Shown here: positions 18,403 through 27,135 of the stretch, one piece after another
How the letters are laid out: each line of letters starts with the position of its first letter
How positions within the stretch are numbered: position 1 is the stretch's first letter
DNA from: Brevibacillus centrosporus
GTDB lineage: Bacteria > Bacillota > Bacilli > Brevibacillales > Brevibacillaceae
Direction: 5' to 3'
Length of the DNA: 64,000 bases
Assembly: GCF_003710815.1 (NCBI RefSeq)
Contig: NZ_RHHP01000010.1
Span: 186,001 to 250,000 of the forward strand
Made by a program: the position numbers and the translations under genes
The notes under the pieces: generated by a model
What the model saw: only the letters and a program-made list of their open reading frames with translations
The model's database searches: none
Told to the model about the DNA's origin: nothing

Positions 18403-18888
18403 TCACTTCCCCTCTTCGCGCTCGTATTGCAGAACCTTCAACAGGCAGGATATGGTCGAGAAGTGCATGGTTTCATGGATGAAGGCAAAATTGAATACTT
18501 CTCCAACAGTTTCAAAGCGCAGCGGCCCCATTTCTATGGGCGACTCCAACTTATTTTCAAGGACGTGGGGAGAGATTTCGGATAGGCTGGCCAGTTGAGC
18601 CGACAAGCATTGAACCAGCTCCTCTTTACTTGGCGGTGCCACAGTCCAATCGGCTGGCTTCGTCCCGGTTTGGAAGAAAGCAGCGTAGGTACCTGGCAGG
18701 CTAGTAGAAAACGGAAGCCCGAGCGTGAGAAAGTAATTCAGGCAAAAAGCAATGTGCCCGACATTCCATCTGATTGTATTAGCAAACTGTGGTGGCTGCT
18801 TATCAAATAAATCCTCGGGAATCGATTGGATCTGATGCAGGACCAGTTGGCGAACAGAAAGTGCTGTACGAATCATGCTTTGGGACAT
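18403..18888 (-). CDS. DinB superfamily protein
   Basis: A 161-residue four-helix-bundle protein of the DinB/YfiT superfamily. The three metal-ligand histidines appear as WNVGHIAFCLNYF and HETMHFST. I chose the ATG at 18888, which has GGAGGAG 7 bases upstream; the longer frame from 18996 adds a basic, unrelated leader. Members bind Ni, Zn or Fe and include thiol-dependent (bacillithiol/mycothiol) transferases; others have no known role. It is paired with the alpha/beta-hydrolase and divergent from a LysR regulator, which may control both. Confidence 0.8.
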   Translation of the reverse strand: MSQSMIRTALSVRQLVLHQIQSIPEDLFDKQPPQFANTIRWNVGHIAFCLNYFLTLGLPFSTSLPGTYAAFFQTGTKPADWTVAPPSKEELVQCLSAQLASLSEISPHVLENKLESPIEMGPLRFETVGEVFNFAFIHETMHFSTISCLLKVLQYEREEGK

Positions 18889-18991
18889 AAGGGATCTCCT
18901 CCGTTTTTTCCTCGATTGACTGCGCGCGCTTATCGTCAAACCAAGTGTATCCCTTACAAAAGCATCCAACAATCGCGTAATTCCGATTATA

Positions 18992-19012
18992 ATCATTAGT
19001 AGCAGTAATGAT
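18992..19012. promoter_or_regulatory. Candidate LysR operator in the divergent intergenic region
   Basis: A perfect inverted repeat ATCATTA-N7-TAATGAT lies between the DinB gene and the LysR gene, just upstream of the LysR start. Size and position fit the T-N11-A dyad bound by LysR proteins that regulate themselves and a divergent gene. Confidence 0.5.
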
Positions 19013-19034
19013 GTCTCACCGGGAGTGTGTATCC

Positions 19035-19934
19035 ATGGAGCTAAGACAGCTTGAATACTTTATGGCCGTTTGCGAAGAAATGCATTTCTCCAGAGCCTCT
19101 GAAAAGCTATGTACCACGCAGTCCAATCTCAGCCAGCAGATCAAGCTCTTGGAGAACGAACTGGGCGTTCCCCTGTTTGACCGAATGGGCAAGCGGATCG
19201 CCCTGACAGATGCCGGAAAGGTCTTGCTCGATCAGAGTCGTCATGTTTTTTCCCATATTGCCTATGCACGTGATGCGATTGCCGAAATGAAAGACATGCA
19301 AGGCGGCTCCATTACGATTGGTGTCCTCCCAGGAGACGCCGATCTGCTTTTCAATGCGCTGCTCGTGCAATTTCACCATACCTACCCCAAATTGTCCCTT
19401 TCTGTCATCGAAACGACGAAAATCATAGAACAGGTCGCTGCTGGCACCATTGACATCGGTGTCACGACTACACCTTCTCCAGATGAGCGCTTCACGGTTG
19501 TCCCGCTGTTTCACGAGGAATTCGCCTTGGCTGTTCGTTCTGATCATCCTCTTGCGGAAAAAGGGAAGGTGGCGTTCGAGCAGCTTCGTGACATGAAAAT
19601 GGTGATGTTTCCACCTGATCATCAAGTCAGGCAGCTGATTGGCCATTATTGCTTGCAGGCAGGCTTTCGTTTGCAGCCCCATATCGAAACGACGACCTTG
19701 TCCTCTCTTCTCTCTCTCGTAGAGCAAGGGATTGGCGCATGCGTACTGCCCCGGCTGCTATTGGAATCTCTCGGCAAAAAGGAGATTGCGGTCGTTTCAC
19801 TGGTGAATCCCACTCCCAGCCAGGATATCTGTATCGTGTATCGCTCGGACAAATATGTAGGCTTTGCGGCAAGGGCGTTTATGGATACGCTGACCCGCTA
19901 CATTCAAGCCGCCAAAGAGCTCACAGGGGTTTAG
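19035..19934 (+). CDS. LysR family transcriptional regulator
   Basis: A 299-residue LysR regulator starting MELRQLEYFMAVCEEMHFSR. The winged HTH runs through ASEKLCTTQSNLSQQIKLLE and ELGVPLFDRMGKRIALTDAG, and the periplasmic-binding-like effector domain follows (GSITIGVLPGD, VEQGIGACVLP). Cys appears at the HTH recognition region, as in the CynR/YwbI-like group. The ATG at 19035 follows GGGAG; the frame is open further upstream but without homology. Divergent from the DinB-hydrolase pair. Confidence 0.92.
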   Translation: MELRQLEYFMAVCEEMHFSRASEKLCTTQSNLSQQIKLLENELGVPLFDRMGKRIALTDAGKVLLDQSRHVFSHIAYARDAIAEMKDMQGGSITIGVLPGDADLLFNALLVQFHHTYPKLSLSVIETTKIIEQVAAGTIDIGVTTTPSPDERFTVVPLFHEEFALAVRSDHPLAEKGKVAFEQLRDMKMVMFPPDHQVRQLIGHYCLQAGFRLQPHIETTTLSSLLSLVEQGIGACVLPRLLLESLGKKEIAVVSLVNPTPSQDICIVYRSDKYVGFAARAFMDTLTRYIQAAKELTGV

Positions 19935-20061
19935 CGCACTGTATATTGAATTCGGATACGATTTTTTAATGGATTCTTTCATACTCCCTCTCCTTTGAAA
20001 ATCTCCTTCTCTTGGGGAAAATACTATGGTTGCATTTCTATCATACAATCATACATTGCAC

Positions 20062-20089
20062 GAGGCTGCCGAGTTCTATCGGCAGCCTC
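20062..20089. terminator. Strong hairpin between convergent LysR and Rieske genes
   Basis: Perfect 11-base arms GAGGCTGCCGA and TCGGCAGCCTC with a 6-base loop. No T tract follows on either side, but the location between two convergent gene ends fits a bidirectional transcription stop. Confidence 0.6.
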
Positions 20090-20123
20090 AGTTGTTTATG
20101 AGAAACAAAGCTTCGCTAACGGC

Positions 20124-21881
20124 TTACGCCTCTTCGAAAAGCCGCTCGCCCCGATACAACCGAGTGGCAATGCGGGCAGTGTGCGACTGTTCGCGCGGGG
20201 TTGGCGCATGGGCAGCCAGATAGCGGGTTGCTGCCAAAAGCATCGTCTCACCAGCGCGGGCAGCAAAGGCATCATCGCGCGTAGCCCATCGCTCATATTC
20301 AGAGACCGCCGCTTCGTACATTTGGAAGGAATGAAATTCGGCATCTTCGCGCAAAAGCGCATGTCCCAATGTATTTAGAATGGCATCAGGGTCACCGCTT
20401 GCGTGCAGGTAACCAGCTGTCCAGCGGGCCGCTTCGTTTACCTGCTGGCGAAGATCCATCATTTGCAGCAGCAGCTCCGGTTTGGCAGTGTCCACGGCGG
20501 GGACTATCGAGCCATCTGGGCGGGGTGCCGCAGGGATGTTCAAAAAACGATCTAAGTAGATCCGGATGACTCCGTGATAGATCCCCCGTAGTAGCAGAGG
20601 ATGGGTCGAACCGCGCAAACGCTTATGCACGGCATGGGAATAGGTAAAGGTATGCAGTACGGAAATCCAATCACTAAAATCATTTTGGGTATGGAAGCGG
20701 ACGATCCGCTCGGCTGCTGCCAAAGCAACCAGCTGCGCCAATTGAGCGGGATTTGCTCCCGATTTCAGGACCTTTGTCACCAGATGCACCGTTTCAAGTG
20801 GTTCGTCGCTTAACAGTTGATCCACAATTTTCTTCTCGTCCACTTCGGAAATATCTGCATAAGACTCTACAAGAGGAAAGCTATCCAGCTGCGCGAAGGC
20901 TTCCTTTAGCGGAGCAACTAGATTCACTGGCGACTGCCACTGATGAAGTTCCTCGCTCCGGGTAGGATTTTCGAGGAGCTGAACCAGTGCGGTCAATATC
21001 TGCTTGGTGTCCGCTTTGCCAATAAGGTCAATCGCTTCCAGGGCTTTATTGTGAAAATCAAACGTATGGCCGCCATCCAAATAAAAGTGGTCGGTCGCCG
21101 CTATCAGCATCATCTCCGAAAGCTGTTCCAGGGAAGCCCCTTGGCGAATCGCCGTAAGCAAGACTCTTTCCGCGCCTTGTGTATCGCGGACCTCGATACA
21201 GTTGCGGTACCATTCCGTCAGTCTCTCAAACGGTACGCCGTCTCCTGGCAGCGGTTTAAGCAGATGCCGAGCCGGGGCACCGGAGCTGTTACGAGCTACA
21301 TGACGCAGCCCTTGATAAAGCGCGAGAATGGTTCCCGCTTTATCTAGCTTCGGCAGCACATTGGCCATCGCGGTGAGTATAGTAAGTCCAGAATTCCAGC
21401 CTCTCCCATAAACGGTACCGAACTCGATGCCGATCTGGGTGATTTCCGCTGCTGGAACCCCTGCTTCCACCAAGCCGACGACAGCTTTGGCAATGACAAG
21501 ACCTAGATTTTGCTCCAGACCTTCCCGCAGCCGTAGCTTGTATCTTCCAACACTACTCGTCTGCTTTGGCTGCGGATTCACCCAAACGATCCCATTTTCA
21601 ATTTTCACCTCATAGGATGGAACATCGTCGGCCCACGGGTCCAGCGTTCCGCCGCTGCAGACGTCAAAGCGCGCATGATGCCAATGGCAAGTAAGTATTC
21701 CATCGCACAAGCTGCCCATATGCAAAGGAAATCCCAAGTGCGGACAGCGATTGTCCACCGCATACACCTGTTCCTCATAATAAAACACTGCGATTCCGCC
21801 GTGGATTAGCTTGTGGCCATTCTCTTGAATCGCCTTCAGCGTACCTGCTTGGATCCAAGACGGGGTTGGCGTTTGCTGCAT
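20124..21881 (-). CDS. Rieske [2Fe-2S] protein with a long helical C-terminal region
   Basis: A 585-residue protein. Residues about 10-105 are a Rieske ferredoxin domain with both ligand pairs: CPHLGFPLHMG and CHWHHARFDVCSGG, with the preceding sequence FYYEEQVYAVDNR typical of the fold. The remaining 480 residues are mostly helical, with no transmembrane segment and no mononuclear-iron oxygenase motif (no D/E-x3-D-x2-H-x4-H), so it is not a ring-hydroxylating dioxygenase alpha subunit. His-rich patches (TDHFYLDGGHTFDFHNKALE, HTFTYSHAVHKRL, EFHSFQMYE) could be metal or haem ligands. The start has GGAGGG upstream. Transcribed alone, convergent with the LysR gene. Likely an electron-transfer or redox enzyme of unknown reaction. 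Confidence 0.8.
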   Translation of the reverse strand: MQQTPTPSWIQAGTLKAIQENGHKLIHGGIAVFYYEEQVYAVDNRCPHLGFPLHMGSLCDGILTCHWHHARFDVCSGGTLDPWADDVPSYEVKIENGIVWVNPQPKQTSSVGRYKLRLREGLEQNLGLVIAKAVVGLVEAGVPAAEITQIGIEFGTVYGRGWNSGLTILTAMANVLPKLDKAGTILALYQGLRHVARNSSGAPARHLLKPLPGDGVPFERLTEWYRNCIEVRDTQGAERVLLTAIRQGASLEQLSEMMLIAATDHFYLDGGHTFDFHNKALEAIDLIGKADTKQILTALVQLLENPTRSEELHQWQSPVNLVAPLKEAFAQLDSFPLVESYADISEVDEKKIVDQLLSDEPLETVHLVTKVLKSGANPAQLAQLVALAAAERIVRFHTQNDFSDWISVLHTFTYSHAVHKRLRGSTHPLLLRGIYHGVIRIYLDRFLNIPAAPRPDGSIVPAVDTAKPELLLQMMDLRQQVNEAARWTAGYLHASGDPDAILNTLGHALLREDAEFHSFQMYEAAVSEYERWATRDDAFAARAGETMLLAATRYLAAHAPTPREQSHTARIATRLYRGERLFEEA

Positions 21882-22000
21882 GCTGATCCCTCCTATAAAT
21901 ATTCTGTATTTTCAAATAAAGGCTACCATCATTCATGAACTTTGTCAATATTTTCGTTTCTAATGTATGTTAATAGGTTTGGCTTTCTAATTCTCCTCAA

Positions 22001-22049
22001 AAAAAGTAAAGAAGCTGGGAAAAACAATTCGTTTTTCTCCAGCTTCTTT
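22001..22049 (-). terminator. Terminator of the sugar operon (leftward)
   Basis: A long hairpin: AAAGAAGCTGG plus GAAAAAC (22008-22025) pairs with GTTTTTC and CCAGCTTCTTT (22031-22049) with one bulged base. Read leftward it is followed by ACTTTTTTTG. It lies downstream of the last permease and of the small remnant, so it probably ends the whole DeoR-controlled operon. Confidence 0.85.
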
Positions 22050-22120
22050 CATTGTCGCTTTTAGTTTGAGGAAAGCGGTTAGGCCGATGCCCGCCACTTA
22101 CAATAGATTTGTGCTAGGGC

Positions 22121-22133
22121 AACAATCCGAACT
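22121..22133 (+). repeat. 13-base dispersed repeat, copy 2
   Basis: Second copy of AACAATCCGAACT (first at 15330-15342), with partial similarity continuing downstream. Intergenic. Confidence 0.4.
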
Positions 22134-22167
22134 CAAACCTTACAAGCTGCTTAAGTAAATAACCTGT

Positions 22168-22413
22168 CTACCTTTTCGGGGTCACTTCATCTTTCTCTGC
22201 GCTTTCTTTATGCCGATCGCCGTCATAAATCTATTTCTGTAGAAGTTCCGCTGCTTGCGCTCATGTGATCTCTCCGGATTTTACCTTCTCGTAATTGTCG
22301 CCTAAAGCTGCTTTGAACTGATTGTTTTTCCTAAAGGAGACAGCTAAATCTTCTTTCGTACCAACAAAAAAGATGACAGCCGCAGCTACCACCTTTTGGA
22401 AAAACAATCTTCC
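22168..22413 (-). pseudogene. Small coding remnant with two in-frame stops
   Basis: Directly after the permease stop, and in the same frame, 82 codons read like protein: RLFFQKVVAAAVIFFVGTKE, then NNQFKAALGDNYEKVKSGEI, then AQAAELLQ and a charged tail ending at TAG (22168-22170). The frame is interrupted by TGA at 22261-22263 and TAG at 22231-22233. There is no start codon or ribosome-binding site. It looks like the decayed C-terminus of a protein with one membrane helix followed by a charged soluble tail. I do not recognise the family. Confidence 0.45.
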
Positions 22414-23466
22414 CTAACTAATACTCCTTACCTTCCTTCGATTGCTCCATTCGTTGATGACCATGACGAGCAAGAGAACGATGCCCCACATAAAATCCTT
22501 GAAGAAATTCCCCACGTGCAAGGCATTTAGGCCGCTTGATAAAAATTGCAGCGTCAAGACAGCCATTACGATCCCCGCTACCTTTCCAAAGCCCCCCCTT
22601 GGATCCACTCCACCCATCACCGCTACCAATATGGCCTGCAAAATGTACGACGTCCCATAGTCCGCCTTTGCCGAATTGGTTTGGGCGACAATGACCAGAC
22701 CAGCTATAGCAGCCAACACACCACTGATTGCATAGGTCGTAAGCAGTACACGCGTGTTGTTTACGCCCGAAAAGAAGGAAGCTGTTGGATTTGCTCCCAG
22801 CATTTGCAGCTTCATCCCATACGATTGCTTGTTCAACAGCACATACGTCCCCAGAATACACAAGCAAAACATAAGCAGCGGTACAGGAAAGATCCACAAG
22901 CTTCCGTTTCCGATTTTGGTATACAGCTCAGGTAACCCGACAATAGCTTGCCCCTTCGTTACAATAATGGCAATCCCCATAAATAGCTGCATCGTGCCCA
23001 AGGTCACCAGAATGGGAGGAATCCCAATCTTTGTAATCGCAAAGCCGTTAAATAGACCGCATACGAGTCCGACCATGAGTGCAGCAGCCACGCCAAGCAG
23101 GATATACAAAAGGCTCTCACTCGCGGATGCTTCCGCAGGCAACATTCGCACCATAACCGAAGCCGCTATGATCGAGGTGAGATTGGCGATCCCGACAATG
23201 GATAGATCGATACCTCCGGAAATCATCGAGAGCATCATGGCAAACGCAAAAATACCAAAAACGGGGAATTGAAACGACATCGAGGTAAAGCTGTCCAGCG
23301 ACAAAAAAGTGTTTGGACTGATTCCTGCCATCAATACAAAGACGACGAGCATGATGATGAACAATCGGGTTATGCTTGCATCTTGTGGCAAATAGCGCTG
23401 CAAAGAAAAAGACGACCTACTGATTGGCGTAATTGGCTCAGGACTATTCCCGTTTGGGTTTGTCAT
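22414..23466 (-). CDS. Sugar ABC transporter permease, RbsC/LsrD family
   Basis: A 350-residue permease of the BPD_transp_2 (ribose/AI-2) family with about ten membrane helices. Conserved features are SGGIDLSIVGIANL, the GLVCGLFNGFAITKIGIPPILVTLGT-type segment (read across residues 130-155), and AVMGGVDPRGGFGKV. RBS AAGGAGGG is upstream of the ATG. It is the second of two permeases and the last intact gene of the operon. A two-permease arrangement is typical of the Lsr/YtfQRT type rather than ribose importers, which use one. Confidence 0.92.
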   Translation of the reverse strand: MTNPNGNSPEPITPISRSSFSLQRYLPQDASITRLFIIMLVVFVLMAGISPNTFLSLDSFTSMSFQFPVFGIFAFAMMLSMISGGIDLSIVGIANLTSIIAASVMVRMLPAEASASESLLYILLGVAAALMVGLVCGLFNGFAITKIGIPPILVTLGTMQLFMGIAIIVTKGQAIVGLPELYTKIGNGSLWIFPVPLLMFCLCILGTYVLLNKQSYGMKLQMLGANPTASFFSGVNNTRVLLTTYAISGVLAAIAGLVIVAQTNSAKADYGTSYILQAILVAVMGGVDPRGGFGKVAGIVMAVLTLQFLSSGLNALHVGNFFKDFMWGIVLLLVMVINEWSNRRKVRSIS

Positions 23467-23485
23467 AGCTACCCTCCTTTCATAG

Positions 23486-24484
23486 TTAAGAAACGATCGA
23501 TTTTCGCTTCATGATCGATCTCTTCACTTGATATGCCGCCACGCCCGTTCCGATCAGGATCAAGGCACCGATGACAAATCGCTGCCAGTAGGAAGGAATA
23601 CCCAACAGTATCAAGCTGTTTTGGATCGTGATAACGAGTAATAATCCCAGCAAGGAGCCCAGCACCGTTCCATGTCCGCCAGTAATTCGCGTCCCCCCGA
23701 GCACGACCGCTGCTATAATCAGCAGCTCCGTTCCCAGCAAGTCAACCGGATTGGAATTTCGCATCATTGTCGTATGAATCATGCCTGCGACCCCGGCCAT
23801 TAGCCCGACAAAGCCATAAATAAAAAACTGAATGCGAATGGGAGAAAATCCGATCCTTTGCGCAGATACGGCATCACCTCCGAGCGCATAGATACCTCTG
23901 CCCATCATCGTATATCGCAGCAGCAATGCTACGAGTACAATCACTCCGAGCGAAACAAGGACCGCGACCGGTAGCCCTACAGTAATTCCGCTGTCATTCG
24001 TAAACTTGAAAATCTGCTCTTTGGAAAAGGTTAAGAGCGGCTTCGGCAAATCGCTGATCTGGCTGCTCCCTACAAAAGTCAGGAGAAACCCGCTGAACAT
24101 GGAGGAGGTACCCAAGGTCACGATCAGCGTGGGCAAACGGAACAGAGAAATAAAGACAGCATTTATCAGACCCAGGCACAGACCAATCAACCCGGACAGA
24201 AGAAAAGCAACGAGCACGGGGCCGTCATAGTGCATGGAATGAAGAATTTTCGTGGAGCAAAACATGCTGAAGGTCGCAATGGCAGGGAAAGAAACATCAA
24301 TCCCTCCCGAAATAATGACCAGCATGGCACACATCACAAAGATTCCGGGGACGATCCCACTTCGGATTAGATCGAACAGATTAGTGATGGTAAAAAAGGC
24401 ACTGCTTTGGCTGCCGATCACGAGAAACAGCGCCAGGACGACGATGGCTACGTAAAATTCACTGGTTTGCATGACCTTTTTCAT
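23486..24484 (-). CDS. Sugar ABC transporter permease, RbsC/LsrC family
   Basis: A 332-residue partner permease. It has ISGGIDVSFPAIATFSMF, GLINAVFISLFRLPTLIVTL and the family motif VVLGGTRITGGHGTVLGSLL. The ATG at 24484 follows AGGGGGAGAGCC; an upstream frame start would overlap the ATPase gene region without homology. Forms the channel with the next permease. Confidence 0.92.
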   Translation of the reverse strand: MKKVMQTSEFYVAIVVLALFLVIGSQSSAFFTITNLFDLIRSGIVPGIFVMCAMLVIISGGIDVSFPAIATFSMFCSTKILHSMHYDGPVLVAFLLSGLIGLCLGLINAVFISLFRLPTLIVTLGTSSMFSGFLLTFVGSSQISDLPKPLLTFSKEQIFKFTNDSGITVGLPVAVLVSLGVIVLVALLLRYTMMGRGIYALGGDAVSAQRIGFSPIRIQFFIYGFVGLMAGVAGMIHTTMMRNSNPVDLLGTELLIIAAVVLGGTRITGGHGTVLGSLLGLLLVITIQNSLILLGIPSYWQRFVIGALILIGTGVAAYQVKRSIMKRKSIVS

Positions 24485-24506
24485 TGGCTCTCCCCCTGCC
24501 GCCACA

Positions 24507-25994
24507 CTACGATGTGGTTTCTTGCAATCGCGTCCATTCTTCTTGGCTCCATTCCTTACCGGCCATTTCTCCCACTAGTCGACCATTTTTCATGACCAGT
24601 ATCCGATTGCAGTTATGCTTGAGCTCAGGAAAGTCATCGGAGATCATCAATACCCCCATGCCCTCCTGTGCCAGTGCACGTATCACTTGATGAATGTCTT
24701 CCTTCGAGCCGATATCTACCCCGACGGTCGGCCCATTCAATATGAGCAGCCGCGGCCGGGTTGCGAGCCATTTCGCAAGAACGACACGCTGCTGATTGCC
24801 ACCGGATAGTGTCTTGACCGGCAATGCAGGAGAGTGTGCGACAATCCCCAAGCTCTTGATCCAATCCTGAACCGTACTTTTCACTTTTGTTTGATTCAGC
24901 ATGTTTAAGCGGCTGGACAGCTGATCGACCACGCTGATCACCATGTTGCGTTCGATGGATTGCTCCAAAAATAAGCCTTCGGTCAGACGATCCTCTGGCA
25001 CGTACGCAATTCGCTGCGCGATCGCATCCTGTACAGAATGGATCTGCTGCTCCTTGCCCTCGATAAAGATTTTGCCGCTCGTAGCGCTTCTCAAGCCAAA
25101 GAGCGATTCCGCCAGCTCCGTTCGACCTGATCCGAGCAAGCCCGTCAAACCCACGATTTCCCCTGCTTTGACCTGCAGCGAAATATGTTCAAAGCACCCC
25201 TGCAATCCTAAATCTTCTGTTTGCAGGATAGGGATGCTGGCATCTTTTTTTATCTCGTAATAGCTTTCTTCAATTTTTCTTCCCGTCATGTAAAAGACGA
25301 GCTTGTCACGATCGAGCTGTTGGACCCTTTCGGATACCACGTTCTTGCCATTGCGCAATATGGTGATTCTCTCGGAAATCTCAAAGACTTCTTCCAGCTT
25401 GTGGCTGACGAATAGAATCGTCATTCCTTCTCTTTTCAGGCCGTTAATGATGGAGAACAGTGAGCTCACTTCTTTTTGCGTCAATGCTGTCGTCGGTTCA
25501 TCCATGATAATCAGCTTGGCTTTGTGCATCAGCGCTCGTGAAATGGCAATCAGCTGCTTGTCGGCTACCGACAGCGTTTCCACTTTTGCGTCGAGATCCA
25601 GCTGGATGTTGACTTTCTCCAGTGCCTGCTTGGCCATCTGCTTCATCTTGCGCCAATTAACCAGCTTTCTGTTTTGGGCCAGCTCGGTATTGAGAGCGAT
25701 ATTCTCTGCTACGGTCAGGTTCGGAAAGATGGAGAAGTCTTGATAAATTACCTGAATCCCTTCATTAATCGCATCGATGGGAGTCAGCAGCTTGCGTTTC
25801 TGACCATGTATCCGCATTTCGCCATGATCCGGTGCGTGCACACCGGACATGACTTTGATCAGAGTGGATTTCCCGCAACCATTCTCTCCGGCCAAACAGT
25901 GGATTTCTCCATAATCCAGTTCGATGCTGACATCCTTCAGGGCTTGGACACCGGCAAATGATTTGCTGATCCCAGACAATTGTATGAGCGACAT
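24507..25994 (-). CDS. Sugar ABC transporter ATPase, RbsA/LsrA family (two fused ATPase domains)
   Basis: A 495-residue protein with two ATP-binding domains in tandem. The first has Walker A GENGCGKST, signature LSVADKQLI and Walker B LIIMDEPTTALT; the second has a degenerate Walker A GLLGSGRTE, signature LSGGNQQRV and Walker B LLILNGPTVGVD (Asn-Gly replacing the usual Asp-Glu). The loss of catalytic residues in the second domain goes a little beyond what is usual for RbsA-type proteins, which keep DEPT there. Energises uptake through the two permeases. Confidence 0.92.
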   Translation of the reverse strand: MSLIQLSGISKSFAGVQALKDVSIELDYGEIHCLAGENGCGKSTLIKVMSGVHAPDHGEMRIHGQKRKLLTPIDAINEGIQVIYQDFSIFPNLTVAENIALNTELAQNRKLVNWRKMKQMAKQALEKVNIQLDLDAKVETLSVADKQLIAISRALMHKAKLIIMDEPTTALTQKEVSSLFSIINGLKREGMTILFVSHKLEEVFEISERITILRNGKNVVSERVQQLDRDKLVFYMTGRKIEESYYEIKKDASIPILQTEDLGLQGCFEHISLQVKAGEIVGLTGLLGSGRTELAESLFGLRSATSGKIFIEGKEQQIHSVQDAIAQRIAYVPEDRLTEGLFLEQSIERNMVISVVDQLSSRLNMLNQTKVKSTVQDWIKSLGIVAHSPALPVKTLSGGNQQRVVLAKWLATRPRLLILNGPTVGVDIGSKEDIHQVIRALAQEGMGVLMISDDFPELKHNCNRILVMKNGRLVGEMAGKEWSQEEWTRLQETTS

Positions 25995-26028
25995 GATTGC
26001 GGTTCACCCTCTCTAAACGTGTGTAGAA

Positions 26029-27075
26029 TTAGAAGTTGTAATCATTCATGTTATCTTTTCCGACCCCGACCCAAGCGCTGCCGAACAAGTATTTGTCATT
26101 GACGACCTTGATGCTTTCGTAGCCCTTCACCCCGAGATTTGCACCTTCCTTGATATCTGCTTTCTTACCATCCAGCACCATGACAGCCAGCTTGTTCATC
26201 ACGTACCCGGCGTCAGCGGGATCCCAGAAGCCAATCATGCTCATCGCACCGCTCTCCAAATATTGCTTGCTCACGGACGGTACGCTTGTGCCCACGACGC
26301 TCACTTTTCCTTGCAGCCCCATTTCTTCTACTGCCAGTGCCGCACCAGCAGCATCGTTCCCCGACGCGCCCTGGAAGCCTTTCAGATTTGGAAAAGCCTT
26401 CAGTGTTTCCCGGAATTTCTCACTCGCCGTTTTCTGATCGTCATTCGTTTCCAGCTTGCGGGCGACTGCTTTCATGTTCGGGTACTTCTCCTGTTGGCGT
26501 TTGTACGCGCCTTCTTCCCACTGCATGTGCGATTTCGTCGTTAAGCTGCCCACAGTTGTCATGTATTCGCCCTGCTCGCCCATCGATTTCGCCAGACTGT
26601 CCATTAAGAAAGCACCGTAGTCCAAGTTGTCGAACGCTTCGATATTAAAGTCTGTATTTTCAAAGCCGTCTGCCTCGTGTGTAATGACTACAATACCTTT
26701 TTCACGTGCCTTTTTCAGCACGGGCTCCAACGCTTCGGCAGAAAACGGGACGACAGTAATCGCGTCTACTTTTTGCGCGATCAGGTCCTCGATAATTTGC
26801 ACTTGCAGCGCCGCATCTGCTTTCTGCGGCCCTTGCATAAACGTTTCGTTGCCTGTTTCCTCACCGAACCTCTTGATTCCCTCGTTCATTCGATCAAACC
26901 ATGCGACACCCGTCAATTTGACCACTGTGGCGATCTTGTACTTTTTCCCGCTGGCCTGTTGTCCTGTCTGGTCTTGTGGCTGTGTACTTTCGCCGCCACT
27001 GCATGCTGACAGTAAGAGCAGCAATACAGCCAGCATCAGGCTCACGAGCGTCAAGCTTCTTCTCTGTCTGTTCAT
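26029..27075 (-). CDS. Sugar ABC transporter substrate-binding lipoprotein, RbsB/LsrB family
   Basis: A 348-residue periplasmic-binding-protein type 1 receptor. The signal peptide MNRQRRSLTLVSLMLAVLLL ends in the lipobox LLSAC. Family features are KYKIATVVKLTGVAWFDRMN, GFQGASGNDAAGAALAVEEM and VVGTSVPSVSKQYLESG. The last resembles LsrB-type receptors, which also pair with two permeases, but the substrate is unknown. RBS AGGGAGG. A gap of 60 bases separates it from the BtpA gene upstream. Confidence 0.9.
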   Translation of the reverse strand: MNRQRRSLTLVSLMLAVLLLLLSACSGGESTQPQDQTGQQASGKKYKIATVVKLTGVAWFDRMNEGIKRFGEETGNETFMQGPQKADAALQVQIIEDLIAQKVDAITVVPFSAEALEPVLKKAREKGIVVITHEADGFENTDFNIEAFDNLDYGAFLMDSLAKSMGEQGEYMTTVGSLTTKSHMQWEEGAYKRQQEKYPNMKAVARKLETNDDQKTASEKFRETLKAFPNLKGFQGASGNDAAGAALAVEEMGLQGKVSVVGTSVPSVSKQYLESGAMSMIGFWDPADAGYVMNKLAVMVLDGKKADIKEGANLGVKGYESIKVVNDKYLFGSAWVGVGKDNMNDYNF

Positions 27076-27135
27076 GATCGTCGACCTCCCTTATCTTCTG
27101 TTTGTAATGAAAATGACATGGTCACATGTCATGCA

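Noticed and set aside
19797-20017. Minus-strand frame behind AAAGGAGAGGGAGT (start MKESIKKSYPNS)
   Set aside because: Good ribosome-binding site, but it runs antisense into the LysR 3' end with no recognisable features; could be chance.
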